From: Hoplostethus atlanticus
Lineage: Eukaryota; Chordata; Actinopteri; Trachichthyiformes; Trachichthyidae
Length of the DNA: 64,000 nucleotides
NCBI GenBank assembly: GCA_034670405.1
Contig: JAXDDX010000117.1
Span: 992,001 to 1,056,000, forward strand
Reading direction: 5' to 3'
In this document: piece by piece, positions 55,801 through 58,734 of the stretch
How positions within the stretch are numbered: position 1 is the stretch's first letter
How the letters are laid out: each line of letters starts with the position of its first letter
Notes under the pieces: model-generated
Told to the model about the DNA's origin: nothing
Databases searched by the model: none
Seen by the model: only the letters and a program-made list of their open reading frames with translations
Program-made: the position numbers and the translations under genes

Positions 55801-58625
55801 AATACATTACATTACATAACGACCATATCAGAACAATACAGTAATGATAGAAAAATGTTGGAAAATGTGTTTAATATTCCCTCACAAAGTTATTTTTGGA
55901 TTTTTCGCTCTTTTGCCCTTTCTGATTTTTTTCTGTGGGACAAGTTGCTCCTGTGTCGCATTTATGCTTTTCCAAAATTTGGTGGTGAAAGCACTTTTTG
56001 GAATTCTGTTGGAACAGCGCCTGTTGTGGTTCTTCGTGCGTAACAAAGGATTATACCACTGTTTATGCGATGAGATTCTTAATACCTAATTGATGCTTTT
56101 TTTTACTTCATTTCTCTGTTTTATAGAAACAGACTTTTGCTGAGACTCCTTTATTAAGTTAGTCCAAGTAACCAAGTTAGCGGGTTGATTTTTCAATTTT
56201 CTTATTAAACATGTTTCTGTGATATTAAGGGGGAAATTAAATGCAAAACCACCAGGATTATAAAAAAAACTGATCTAAATGAACTAGGTGTGGAAACTCC
56301 TGTGTAGCAAATAGTGCCTCTCCTCCCTTTCTGTGTAACAAATGTAATTTCTCTTCATCTCTCATCCTTCTTTCCTCCTGCCTTCCTTTCTCTCCTGCTT
56401 GGCCTCCTCCCACTTCCTAAGATTTATATTCATAACAAAGTGTTTAATACTCAAATGTATTTCCTCTTCCTCCCTGGTCCCCCCCCCCCCCTTCTTCTCT
56501 CTCAGGACTCTCCTCCTCGTCCTCTCTCCCCTCTCATCTCTAATCCCCTCTTTCATATTGTTTATATTTCCTGTATAAGGGGCTGTGTGTGTTTGCCATA
56601 TTAAAGACTGATTTGCATGTCTTGATTAATAAAGTCGGTTTCTCTGTGTAGACTTTACTGGAAACCACCACCAGCCTGTTGAACCACGACCTCCACTGGT
56701 CCCTGGCTCACCTACGAGCTGCCGTCACTAGGGGGCTCCACCCGCGACAAGACCACTGTAACATCTGTCTGCAGCAGTACAAGAGGAGGCAGGACTCAGC
56801 TGAGGAGATCATCATATTCAGGTAACACACACACACACACACTGATCGAAACCCACTTAACTGTATTAGTTAGATAAAAACATACATGTTCAAGATAAGA
56901 TCAGTGACAAACTGCAAATAACTGCATTATTGTCATTTTACACCAGCCTACGTTGCCAGTCACCAAGCAGCAATATTTAAAATCCAGAAATATAAATAAA
57001 ATCTAAATTTTCAAGATTGAGTAACGGGCAACTAATCCCCGGGAACAAATATCCACTGTTGGAACAATCCATAAATGAAGCATGGTGATTTTCGGCCAGC
57101 TATTAGGCTGCTGCAGACCATGGGGCACCTCATTAACTATGCATACAGTCAACCAATCAGAGCATTCAGGTATAGGTGACAATAGCTTAACCAGGAAGCA
57201 GACTGGACTTCTACAATGGTTTGATGGCTGACTATTAAGGGGGAGTTTCTCAAAGGATTAGCATTAGTCATATTTCCACAACACAACACTAGATAGCACA
57301 AGAAAAGATTTAAAAAATCAACTTGTGAAAATTTGGTAGAATGAACCACAGTTGTAATACTTTGAGTAACTTTACATTAAGAGGCCTTCTGTTAAACAAT
57401 ACCATGAGATTGGGAAATGCAATTTTCACTGCTAATTAGCACAGTAGCTAACATCGAGTAATAACTAGTGTTAGTATTAGCTTGTAGTTGCTTATTAACA
57501 TGCTTGCTTAGCTACATTAGCCTGCTGGCTAGTTAGCTAGCTAACAGTGTGTTCAGGTTAACTGAGCTGACTCTTCTCAAGCTACAACTCAGTGTTTTGG
57601 AGTAGAGACTAGGGCTAAAGACAAGACAGTTTACTGAGTCACAGAGTCACTTTTACTTAGAACGTTACTGAATGGATCTATAACCACACCACAACAATCC
57701 TGTTCAGGTATCTCTTGTTTTCTAGCGTGGTTGTTTTATATCTAGACATCATTAACGAACAGCCAATTGTGTGTGTGTGTGTCGTCAGCTGTGGCCACCT
57801 CTACCACTGCCAGTGTCTGCAGCAGAAGGACTGTGGGCGGGGGATGACTTCAGACCACCAGCAGGGGTGGAGCTGCTACAAGTGTTCTTCCAACCAGGGA
57901 GGGAGGGGTGGGGCCTCTGAACCAGGAAGAGGCCGCAGCACCTCCCTAGCACAGGTGTGTGTGTGTTTGTGTTTGAGTATGATGGATATAGCAAGGTATC
58001 AGGGTTAGGGGCAGCGGGGGGCACTGGGAATGTCTGTGAGCATGGGAGTGATGGGAATGTGATGGTGATGAGTCAGCCACATGGAAATGCAATCCGTACA
58101 GTGTTCTCAATATGGTTTGAATATATAAACTGTTGTTTGATGGGCTTTTCTAATGATTTTTTATACTACTTTGGTAATGTTGTTTCTGATTAACATTCAT
58201 GCCAATAAATAAATGTTTTGTGTTAACCATGAATTCCTCCTGACTGCAAGTAGACATCACAGAGAGTGAATGAGATATAAAGTAGGTCTGATGAATGAAA
58301 CATTTATGAATACAAAAAAAAAATCAAACGGCAGTCTGAGCCAGTCACAGCGCAATGGTAGTACTTTAACAAAACATACATAATTACATATATACAGCTA
58401 ATTACAGAGAGAATTACAGAATATAAAGATGCCAGATGCCAGACCGACAATGTCTAACTCTAGCTAGCAAACCTAATATTCTCCTCCTTTCCCCTCCTCC
58501 TCCTCTCACTCCTTTTTCATCTCTCATTGTCTTCATCATCACCCTCCAACCCTTCAATTTTCTTGTTTCAGACTCGGGTTACATCAGTGCATCATGAGAC
58601 AGGATCAGAGGCTCATGGGAAAAAG
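1862..58625 (+). CDS. vps8: VPS8, CORVET tethering-complex subunit: central and C-terminal part, 32 exons
   Basis: VPS8 is one of two subunits specific to CORVET (with VPS3/TGFBRAP1). CORVET is the class C Vps complex that binds Rab5 and tethers early endosomes before fusion; in HOPS, VPS41 holds the equivalent place. Seen here: 32 exons with GT-AG borders join into 3054 bases, 1018 codons, with no stop and consistent phase throughout. Diagnostic segments match my knowledge of vertebrate VPS8: [106 protein letters not shown]. Order: end of the beta-propeller (exons 1-5), alpha-solenoid with the VPS8 family and clathrin-repeat region (exons 6-29), RING-H2 finger (exons 30-31), tail (exon 32). 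Roughly the N-terminal quarter and under 100 C-terminal residues are missing from the window. The gene looks functional despite a large mobile-element load in its introns. Coordinates are exon ends inferred by eye. Confidence 0.95.
2348..2690 (+). mobile_element. tRNA-derived SINE, full-length fish type
   Basis: The head carries box A GTGGCTCAGGGGGTAGAG and box B GTTCGATCC. The body includes GTCCTTGGGCAAGACACTG and repeated GTGTGAATG. The tail is AAAGCGCTATATAAGTACAG. This layout is a very common teleost SINE. It is transcribed by RNA polymerase III and mobilised by a partner LINE. It lies in VPS8 intron 1, same strand as the gene. Confidence 0.8.
2835..2987 (+). mobile_element. LINE 3' end with (ATT)n tail
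   Basis: The segment TCTTGCAAAAGAGATTTTTA, then CCTGGTTAAATAAAGG, then an ATT repeat is the typical 3' terminus of a 5'-truncated fish non-LTR element. The ATT tail is interrupted by the hAT copy at 2988-6566 and resumes at 6567 (ATTATTATCTTATT). Confidence 0.55.
3711..3779 (-). repeat. tRNA-like sequence, probably a SINE head or tRNA pseudogene
   Basis: The minus strand contains box A (TAGCTCAGTTAGTAGAGC), an anticodon arm with TCAGA stem and CTC in the anticodon position, and box B-like GGTTCAAACC. The acceptor ends pair only partly (ACCA with TGGT). It lies inside a transposon, so a working tRNA gene is unlikely. Confidence 0.5.
4083..4451. mobile_element. Foldback element with long arms
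   Basis: CTACATTATTACATTGGCC at 4083 and its inverse at 4433-4451 start two arms of at least 90 bp that pair almost perfectly (ATCCGGCGGGTA with TACCCGCCGGAT; GACGTGAACCGCT with AGCGGTTCACGTC). The centre repeats TCCGA, CTCTCTCG and GGTTTGCGA motifs that form further small palindromes. No protein is encoded. Confidence 0.75.
4463..5046 (-). repeat. LTR (3' LTR of the miniature element), 584 bp
   Basis: GC-rich LTR with TG..CA ends and an AATAAAA polyadenylation signal on the minus strand. It is the longer of the two. Both strands show long open frames only because of the GC content. Confidence 0.75.
5289..5632 (-). repeat. LTR (5' LTR of the miniature element), 344 bp
   Basis: Same ends and flanking motifs as the 584-bp LTR but with an internal deletion of about 240 bp. 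It adjoins the tRNA-Glu primer-binding site. The length difference arose after insertion or by recombination with a variant. Confidence 0.75.
6567..6950. other. Intron remainder
   Basis: The first bases are the rest of the ATT tail of the split LINE. Nothing further was recognised up to exon 2. Confidence 0.4.
6951..7031 (+). CDS. vps8: VPS8 exon 2 (beta-propeller)
   Basis: This exon has 27 codons in phase 0, [16 protein letters not shown] to CDIISLS. The acceptor is tgtgtacag and the donor gtgagt. It follows a 4981-bp intron filled with nested mobile elements. Confidence 0.9.
7032..7485. other. Intron 2
   Basis: Intron 2 of VPS8 (454 bp) shows only a CT microsatellite at the acceptor end. 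Confidence 0.5.
7486..7656 (+). CDS. vps8: VPS8 exon 3 (beta-propeller)
   Basis: This exon has 57 codons in phase 0, [16 protein letters not shown] to [12 protein letters not shown]. The polypyrimidine tract is a (CT)n microsatellite ending in ctctctag. The donor is gtgagg. Confidence 0.92.
7657..8751. other. Intron 3 with GGTTAGGG-like and AGAGGTCAGG motifs
   Basis: From 7700 to 7870 the sequence is rich in degenerate GGTTAGG and GGTCAGAGGTCA words. This resembles decayed telomere-like or simple repeat rather than a gene. The rest, to exon 4, shows only GT-rich text before the acceptor. Confidence 0.4.
8752..8826 (+). CDS. vps8: VPS8 exon 4 (beta-propeller)
   Basis: This exon has 25 codons in phase 0, [18 protein letters not shown] to YLGTK. 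The acceptor ttccag comes after a GT/G-rich stretch. The donor gtactg is followed by a (GT)n tract. Confidence 0.92.
9540..10152 (-). pseudogene. Tc1-like transposase, C-terminal catalytic part, frameshifted
   Basis: DD34E transposase core: Asp in ILWTDESKM, Asp in QQDNDPKHT, Glu in DLNPIEMLW, then a normal C-terminus ending [10 protein letters not shown] single-base shift at the A-run near 9778 splits the frame between KRNK and MKVLEWPSQ. It cannot make an active enzyme as it stands. Confidence 0.85.
10348..13063 (-). mobile_element. L2-type LINE, 5'-truncated, inserted in the Tc1 element
   Basis: Target duplication TCGAT (10343-10347 and 13064-13068) flanks the insert. On the minus strand it starts within the C-terminal part of the endonuclease ([17 protein letters not shown]) and continues into reverse transcriptase: [52 protein letters not shown], the catalytic CYADDTQL, then [12 protein letters not shown] and [14 protein letters not shown]. 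It ends in the L2 tail CGCTCTGGATAAAAGCG and TGTAATGTAATG. Frame breaks lie near 12300 and 11340. The long open frames suggest a fairly young copy. Confidence 0.9.
11318..12583 (-). pseudogene. L2 reverse transcriptase, broken ORF
   Basis: The open stretch covers the RT palm and fingers, including [27 protein letters not shown] and the YADD active site. It loses frame after FLPGEG, and the continuing thumb/C-terminal part is readable at 11327-10959 in another frame. The real upstream part lies in a third frame (12300-13060). The Met start is not biological. Confidence 0.85.
13654..15051. other. Intron 4 remainder: hairpin, minisatellite, GA repeat
   Basis: A 45-bp hairpin-forming sequence lies at 13741-13785, a GT run at 13861-13878, a minisatellite at 14055-14345 and a (GA)n run at 14952-14980. 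No gene was seen. Confidence 0.5.
14055..14345. repeat. Minisatellite, about 14 units of 20-21 bp
   Basis: The unit is GGTGATGACGTTTCTACCTGT with two alternating variants ending CTGT or TATT. Most units keep TGACGTTT, which contains a CREB/ATF-like half site TGACGT. Units degrade at both ends. Confidence 0.85.
15052..15087 (+). CDS. vps8: VPS8 exon 5, 36-bp microexon
   Basis: This exon has only 12 codons in phase 0, [12 protein letters not shown]. The acceptor is gtcttgcag and the donor gtacgt. It joins the propeller to the solenoid. The preceding 6.2-kb intron holds the Tc1/L2 nest and a minisatellite. Confidence 0.85.
15982..16072 (+). CDS. vps8: VPS8 exon 6 (start of alpha-solenoid)
   Basis: This exon has 91 bp, phase 0 to 1, [15 protein letters not shown] to AKAVL plus one base of Gly. 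The acceptor is a long CT tract ending in ccccag. I chose the donor gtgggt because only it keeps frame with exon 7. Confidence 0.9.
16134..16220. mobile_element. Degenerate hAT-like terminal fragment
   Basis: GGGATGCACCGATCAGGTTT with TTTTTTGGGGCCCATTCCGA resembles the start of a common fish hAT family. No second end was found in this 271-bp intron. Confidence 0.35.
16344..16390 (+). CDS. vps8: VPS8 exon 7
   Basis: This exon has 47 bp, phase 1 to 0, and completes [16 protein letters not shown]. The acceptor is tctaccag. The donor gttgga is weaker than consensus. The upstream intron (271 bp) has a 10-base complementary pair at its two ends. Confidence 0.85.
16517..16571 (+). promoter_or_regulatory. 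Atypical 3' splice site: (GT)n then G20 then tggcag
   Basis: The 50 bases before VPS8 exon 8 are GT repeat followed by 20 uninterrupted G residues (16546-16565) and TGGCAG. No polypyrimidine tract exists. The G-run could form quadruplex RNA. Confidence 0.7.
16572..16661 (+). CDS. vps8: VPS8 exon 8
   Basis: This exon has 30 codons in phase 0, [17 protein letters not shown] to VMEQHFQ. The donor is gtaagc. The acceptor tggcag is preceded by 20 G residues and a (GT)n run instead of pyrimidines (see findings). Confidence 0.9.
16820..16899. repeat. Small 80-bp palindromic MITE
   Basis: TAGGGGAGACCGGGGTAC and, inverted, GTGCCCCGGTCTCCCCTA are 17-18 base arms around an AT-rich centre containing AATAAAAACG. 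Confidence 0.6.
16900..17823. other. Intron 8 remainder
   Basis: No gene or recognisable element was seen. The last 180 bases are the CT-rich acceptor tract of exon 9. Confidence 0.4.
17824..17870 (+). CDS. vps8: VPS8 exon 9
   Basis: This exon has 47 bp, phase 0 to 2, [15 protein letters not shown] plus two bases. It has a strong CT-rich acceptor (ccctag) and the consensus donor gtaagt. Confidence 0.9.
18326..18694. mobile_element. 369-bp MITE, CAGGGTACCC termini, 6-bp target duplication
   Basis: It starts CAGGGTACCCCCAGG and ends GCGGGTACCCTG. Direct repeats ATTGTT flank it (18320-18325 and 18695-18700). Inside are AAGACTTTTTAAGACC-like words typical of a fish repeat family. A 6-bp duplication is unusual; ordinary hAT elements make 8. 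Confidence 0.7.
19025..20338 (+). mobile_element. hAT element (BED-finger remnant), uninterrupted copy
   Basis: The termini are TAGTGCTGCACAATT and AAATCGTGCAGCACTA, with 8-bp flanks GTGTGAAC and GTGTGAAT (7 of 8 identical). It is a sister to the copy at 2988-6566 and shows that copy's state before insertion. The BED remnant here has stops, for example after WIITSRL, so both copies are non-autonomous. An AT-rich second half is shared with the sister. Confidence 0.85.
20458..20680 (+). CDS. vps8: VPS8 exon 10 (solenoid)
   Basis: This exon has 223 bp, phase 2 to 0, [28 protein letters not shown], ending [10 protein letters not shown]. The acceptor gcgcag follows (GT)n. The donor is gtgtgg. It is the largest exon in the window. 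Confidence 0.93.
21083..21172 (+). CDS. vps8: VPS8 exon 11 (solenoid)
   Basis: This exon has 30 codons in phase 0, [18 protein letters not shown] to DYITPME. The acceptor is tgtgtgtag. The donor gtaacacacacacac carries an AC repeat. The next intron is 10,221 bp and contains the 8.2-kb transposon. Confidence 0.92.
21645..21785. repeat. Subterminal direct repeats, three units of about 48 bp
   Basis: Each unit starts CTTGTTGAATGAACTA or, in the third, CTTGTTGCTTCAATTA. They continue with a T-rich stretch and TTTACT.AT.TCA. They lie 260 bp inside the left terminus, where CACTA-type transposases bind. Confidence 0.6.
23106..25501 (-). pseudogene. PB1-domain, SAMD3-like gene carried by the transposon, disabled
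   Basis: On the minus strand an N-terminal PB1-like fold is open from the Met at 25501: [45 protein letters not shown]. An acidic/serine linker follows, then [18 protein letters not shown]. After a TGA at 24809 the frame continues ([15 protein letters not shown]), shifts once near 24690, and reads [18 protein letters not shown] to the donor at 24505. Further exons: 24229-24077 ([17 protein letters not shown], with TGA at 24164-24166), about 23650-23559 ([18 protein letters not shown], with TGA at 23628-23630) and 23357-23106 ([18 protein letters not shown]). Fish genomes hold many SAMD3-like genes of this type. Its role in the element is unknown. Confidence 0.7.
26265..28085 (-). pseudogene. 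Transposase with four C2H2 fingers and Tnp2-like core, frameshifted and truncated
   Basis: From the Met at 28085 four C2H2 fingers can be read: [43 protein letters not shown] and [18 protein letters not shown]. The core follows: [52 protein letters not shown] and [17 protein letters not shown]. This resembles Tnp2-type CACTA transposases (DDE with a small Cys pair). Frame breaks occur near 27171 (the lost frame continues [12 protein letters not shown]) and near 26340 (continues [12 protein letters not shown]). The C-terminal part is missing before the next gene. Assignment to Tnp2 is by pattern only. Confidence 0.65.
29590..29956 (+). mobile_element. Tc1-like transposon, one terminal fragment
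   Basis: The text ends GGGTTGAGTACTTTTGCAAG then GCACTGT, the inside-out end of a common fish Tc1 family. Upstream, AAAGGGGTTAAATACTTATG and AATTTCAACAATTTTGTTTT belong to the same family. The other terminus and the transposase are absent. Confidence 0.6.
30098..30192. repeat. Short imperfect repeat, AGTAACATGTTACCTG units
   Basis: Three to four copies of GTAACATG and two of AGTAACATGTTACCTG, a small palindrome, with GGAGAGATGTT spacers. Confidence 0.5.
30285..31200 (+). mobile_element. L1-type LINE ORF2 relic
   Basis: Broken but readable pieces of L1 reverse transcriptase occur in order: [40 protein letters not shown], the active site [29 protein letters not shown], and [11 protein letters not shown]. 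Stops and shifts are frequent, so it is old. Same strand as VPS8. Confidence 0.75.
31394..31445 (+). CDS. vps8: VPS8 exon 12
   Basis: This exon has 52 bp, phase 0 to 1, [17 protein letters not shown]. The acceptor is tgtatttcag and the donor gtaagc. The following intron is only 116 bp. Confidence 0.9.
31562..31604 (+). CDS. vps8: VPS8 exon 13
   Basis: This exon has 43 bp, phase 1 to 2, completing [14 protein letters not shown]. The acceptor is tttggacag. The donor gtagcacacacag has a short AC run. Confidence 0.9.
32038..32110 (+). CDS. vps8: VPS8 exon 14
   Basis: This exon has 73 bp, phase 2 to 0, [18 protein letters not shown] to VKNQ. The acceptor tgtatag is preceded by (TGCC)n and (GT)n microsatellites. 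The donor is gtatgt. Confidence 0.93.
32111..33839. other. Intron 14: degenerate TTAGGG-like stretch, no gene
   Basis: At 32235-32290 there are words such as GGTTTAGGGTAAGGGTTAAG. The rest shows nothing recognisable until the (GT)n tract at 33741-33836 that forms the acceptor of exon 15. Confidence 0.4.
33840..33959 (+). CDS. vps8: VPS8 exon 15 (solenoid)
   Basis: This exon has 40 codons in phase 0, [18 protein letters not shown] to FLNVLAL. The acceptor gtctgtcag ends about 95 bp of GT-rich repeat. The donor is gtgagc. Confidence 0.94.
33960..34752. other. Intron 15
   Basis: AT-rich; no gene or clear element was seen. Confidence 0.4.
34753..34824 (+). CDS. vps8: VPS8 exon 16
   Basis: This exon has 24 codons in phase 0, [16 protein letters not shown] to VDILLK. 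The acceptor is gctgtag and the donor gtaaaa. Confidence 0.92.
34825..35462. other. Intron 16 with an unexplained minus-strand open stretch
   Basis: On the minus strand, 35208-35023 and the overlapping 35030-34830 are open and hydrophilic (for example [16 protein letters not shown] and [17 protein letters not shown]). They could be one protein-coding piece with a shift near 35025. I do not recognise it; a decayed element or processed pseudogene is possible. Confidence 0.3.
35463..35582 (+). CDS. vps8: VPS8 exon 17 (solenoid)
   Basis: This exon has 40 codons in phase 0, [16 protein letters not shown] to NRKLFDQ. The acceptor is gggtccaag and the donor gtaaac. It precedes a 6.7-kb intron with the giant foldback. 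Confidence 0.94.
35583..37430. other. Intron 17, left part
   Basis: No gene was seen. Around 36660-36780 the words GAATGTAGCTACAGTTCTAT and AGTGAGAAGATTCTCTGG look like a repeat family, possibly an LTR, but no ends could be set. Confidence 0.3.
37431..39476. mobile_element. Giant foldback transposon (Harbinger-like), 2.05 kb
   Basis: The outer inverted repeats begin CTGTATTCACAAAACATC and stay nearly identical for about 200 bp (37431-37640 against 39476-39240). A second paired segment (38130-38500 against 39130-38750) makes most of the element one large palindrome. The arms are unequal because the left arm has extra sequence (37640-38030). Myb/SANT-like coding remnants lie in both arms: minus strand 38130-37876 ([27 protein letters not shown]) and plus strand near 39190-39245 ([14 protein letters not shown]). 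Fish Harbinger elements carry a Myb-like protein, hence the tentative label. Target duplication is unclear. Confidence 0.65.
37876..38130 (-). pseudogene. Myb/SANT-like DNA-binding protein fragment
   Basis: An 84-codon open stretch with [16 protein letters not shown] and [17 protein letters not shown] matches the general shape of a trihelix/SANT domain (tryptophan-spaced helices ending in a CEKRW segment). It lies within the foldback element and has no Myb partner exon. Identity is tentative. Confidence 0.4.
39545..40190 (+). mobile_element. L2-type LINE relic
   Basis: Reverse-transcriptase fragments [16 protein letters not shown] and [14 protein letters not shown] are readable. Downstream text (CTGTTGAACCTCTCAGG) is too decayed to follow. 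It lies next to the foldback, same strand as VPS8. Confidence 0.65.
40191..42312. other. Intron 17, right part
   Basis: No gene or clear element was seen in this AT-rich stretch. Confidence 0.4.
42313..42369 (+). CDS. vps8: VPS8 exon 18
   Basis: This exon has 19 codons in phase 0, [18 protein letters not shown]. The acceptor is ggttctttag. The donor gttggtaaaacacacac is weak and AC-rich. Confidence 0.9.
42583..42655 (+). mobile_element. L2/SINE 3' tail
   Basis: GTAAGTCGCTTTGGATAAAA, GTCTGTTAAATGCCTGTAAT and a TGTAA repeat form the conserved tail of fish L2 LINEs and L2-mobilised SINEs. No body is recognisable upstream. Confidence 0.7.
42656..43360. other. Intron 18 remainder
   Basis: Nothing recognised. 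Confidence 0.4.
43361..43443 (+). CDS. vps8: VPS8 exon 19
   Basis: This exon has 83 bp, phase 0 to 2, [17 protein letters not shown] to AEKAE plus two bases of Phe. I chose donor gtgagt so that TT joins C of exon 20 to give the family-typical AEFYQICEF. Confidence 0.9.
43444..45277. other. Intron 19
   Basis: No supported gene. Open stretches at 44210-44564 have no known motif and lack splice support. The last 150 bases are pyrimidine-rich. Confidence 0.4.
45278..45362 (+). CDS. vps8: VPS8 exon 20
   Basis: This exon has 85 bp, phase 2 to 0, [16 protein letters not shown] to RDPLRK. The acceptor is ccctccag. The donor gtaattg is followed by two further tandem gtaattg copies. The next intron is only 112 bp and mostly (GT)n. 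Confidence 0.93.
45475..45573 (+). CDS. vps8: VPS8 exon 21
   Basis: This exon has 33 codons in phase 0, [17 protein letters not shown] to KTLQHIQ. The acceptor tatcag directly follows a 45-bp pure (GT)n tract at 45425-45469. The donor is gtcggt. Confidence 0.93.
46245..46334 (+). CDS. vps8: VPS8 exon 22
   Basis: This exon has 30 codons in phase 0, [18 protein letters not shown] to IISQLQ. The acceptor is tatgtttcag and the donor gtgagg. Confidence 0.92.
46480..46795 (+). mobile_element. Non-LTR retrotransposon 3' end
   Basis: The series GGTTTCTCCCATTTTTTCC, GGGAGTTTTTCCTTGTCC, GTGATCAAGGGCTATACAAA and the (TGATT)n-like tail is the familiar 3' end of 5'-truncated fish LINEs (Rex/RTE/L2 type). 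No coding part is left. Confidence 0.65.
46796..47838. other. Intron 22 remainder
   Basis: No gene was seen. GT runs lie near 47575 and 47655, and a pure (CT)n at 47793-47828 forms the acceptor tract of exon 23. Confidence 0.4.
47839..47885 (+). CDS. vps8: VPS8 exon 23
   Basis: This exon has 47 bp, phase 0 to 2, [15 protein letters not shown] plus AG. The acceptor follows a (CT)n tract at 47793-47828. The donor is gtaatg. Confidence 0.9.
47977..48121 (+). CDS. vps8: VPS8 exon 24 (solenoid)
   Basis: This exon has 145 bp, phase 2 to 0, [38 protein letters not shown]. The acceptor is cctccag. The donor gtacag is followed by (GT)n. The upstream intron is 91 bp. Confidence 0.92.
48422..48511 (+). 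CDS. vps8: VPS8 exon 25 (solenoid)
   Basis: This exon has 30 codons in phase 0, [18 protein letters not shown] to FTVLLK. The acceptor is CT-rich (ctctctag). The donor gtaaagctaaaacacac carries AC repeats. The next intron is 97 bp. Confidence 0.93.
48609..48791 (+). CDS. vps8: VPS8 exon 26, with Gly/Glu-rich insert
   Basis: This exon has 61 codons in phase 0. It starts [15 protein letters not shown], passes a low-complexity [11 protein letters not shown] stretch that looks lineage-specific, and ends [18 protein letters not shown] then QRE. The acceptor is ctctgaag. The donor gttgtg is weak. The next intron is only 81 bp. Confidence 0.9.
48873..48954 (+). CDS. vps8: VPS8 exon 27
   Basis: This exon has 82 bp, phase 0 to 1, [17 protein letters not shown] to KHTSE plus G. 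The acceptor is ctgtcatag. The donor gtaaacacacacacacac is an (AC)n tract complementary to the (GT)n at the far end of the same intron. Confidence 0.93.
48955..49682 (+). promoter_or_regulatory. Intron 27 with complementary AC and GT ends
   Basis: (AC)n starts 3 bases after the donor (48957-48971) and (GT)n ends 5 bases before the acceptor (49662-49677). In RNA these would pair and bring the splice sites together. Such AC/GU intron ends have been reported in fish as a substitute for the U2AF2-bound pyrimidine tract. Confidence 0.6.
49683..49765 (+). CDS. vps8: VPS8 exon 28
   Basis: This exon has 83 bp, phase 1 to 0, [16 protein letters not shown] to IIQRILQ. The acceptor gtgtgtgtgtctcag is GT-rich. 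The donor is gtaata. Confidence 0.93.
49855..49894. repeat. (GT)n microsatellite
   Basis: 40 bp of uninterrupted GT inside intron 28. Confidence 0.9.
49948..50249. repeat. Minisatellite, about 11 units of 24-25 bp
   Basis: The unit is CATTAAAACACATTACTCATGACCA. Two versions alternate irregularly, ending ATGACCA or ATGTGA. There are no unique spacers. Confidence 0.85.
50522..50602 (+). CDS. vps8: VPS8 exon 29
   Basis: This exon has 27 codons in phase 0, [17 protein letters not shown] to TFNYEQ, one of the best conserved VPS8 segments. The acceptor gtgtcag follows (GTGC)n. The donor is gtaatg. Confidence 0.95.
50695..51565 (-). mobile_element. hAT relic with BED finger and DNA-binding domain remnants
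   Basis: On the minus strand it starts TTAGTGATGCGCGGATTG (near 51565). It encodes a BED-finger remnant ([26 protein letters not shown]) and a Hermes-type DNA-binding piece ([32 protein letters not shown]). The catalytic part is absent. Internally deleted, non-autonomous. Confidence 0.7.
51566..53280. other. Intron 29, middle part
   Basis: No gene. Around 51840-52500 long AT-rich open stretches on both strands might be a decayed LINE, but no motif could be confirmed. Confidence 0.35.
53281..54297 (+). pseudogene. hAT-like (KIAA1586-type) element protein, broken and split
   Basis: Readable pieces in order: [18 protein letters not shown] across two frames, [17 protein letters not shown] (Cys motif), [35 protein letters not shown], then after an inserted LINE tail [18 protein letters not shown] with [13 protein letters not shown]. 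This order matches fish proteins annotated as KIAA1586-like, which derive from hAT transposons. Several frame changes and an insertion at about 53836-54104 disable it. Confidence 0.55.
53836..54104 (-). mobile_element. LINE 3' tail, minus strand, inside the hAT relic
   Basis: On the minus strand the 3' end reads CATTTCACTGCACACCTCG, then TGTGACAATTAAAC and three TTGAATC units. It separates two readable parts of the hAT-like protein, so it inserted there. Confidence 0.55.
54450..54590 (+). mobile_element. LINE 3' tail, plus strand
   Basis: GCCGCCTGCATTTCATTGTG followed by CAAATAAAGGAAATATGAA resembles the terminal segment of another 5'-truncated LINE. Confidence 0.4.
54753..54950. repeat. Minisatellite with inverted units, AATGTACACATTTACCA
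   Basis: Seven or so variants of AATGTAYACATTTACCA alternate with ACTCTGTGGGA. One unit is inverted (TACCACAGAGTTGGGAAATG). Each core TGTACACA or GTATACA is palindromic. Confidence 0.75.
54951..56651. other. Intron 29, right part
   Basis: No gene or clear element; pyrimidine-rich before exon 30. Confidence 0.4.
56652..56821 (+). CDS. vps8: VPS8 exon 30 (RING-H2, first half)
   Basis: This exon has 170 bp, phase 0 to 2, [18 protein letters not shown], then the first RING pair [11 protein letters not shown] (C-x2-C). The acceptor is ctgtgtag. The donor gtaacacacacacacac is (AC)n, matched by (GT)n at the other end of the intron. Confidence 0.95.
56822..57788 (+). promoter_or_regulatory. Intron 30 with complementary AC and GT ends
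   Basis: (AC)n begins 3 bases after the donor (56825-56842) and (GT)n lies just before the acceptor (57768-57782). The arms can pair over 14 or more bases. The intron splits the RING finger codons, so its accurate removal matters for the domain. Confidence 0.6.
57789..57954 (+). CDS. vps8: VPS8 exon 31 (RING-H2, second half)
   Basis: This exon has 166 bp, phase 2 to 0. It carries [11 protein letters not shown] and GWSCYKC, which complete a C-x2-C, C-x-H-x2-H-x2-C, C-x2-C RING-H2 finger. A Gly/Arg/Ser-rich linker follows. The acceptor tcgtcag comes after (GT)n, and the donor gtgtgtgtgtg is itself GT repeat. Confidence 0.94.
57955..58571. other. Intron 31
   Basis: No gene. GT repeat at the donor, pyrimidine-rich acceptor. 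Confidence 0.4.
58572..58625 (+). CDS. vps8: VPS8 exon 32 (C-terminal tail, last exon seen)
   Basis: This exon has 18 codons in phase 0, [18 protein letters not shown]. The acceptor is cttgtttcag and the donor gtaaca. It is less conserved, so support is mainly splice sites, phase and position. No later VPS8 exon was recognised to the window end. Confidence 0.75.
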
Positions 58626-58734
58626 GTAACATTGAGCCTGGAGAATCCCACCTTGTATGTTGTCTCCTAAGTGCCCTTTGTAGGTTTTTAACCATCAATA
58701 TATCATTGTGAAGTTAAGTGTGATACCTCGGTGT

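Noticed and set aside
1862-58625. Identity as VPS41, VPS39 or VPS3 instead of VPS8
   Set aside because: The exon peptides, such as YKRRQDS near the [13 protein letters not shown] and [16 protein letters not shown], fit VPS8 and not the other CORVET/HOPS subunits.
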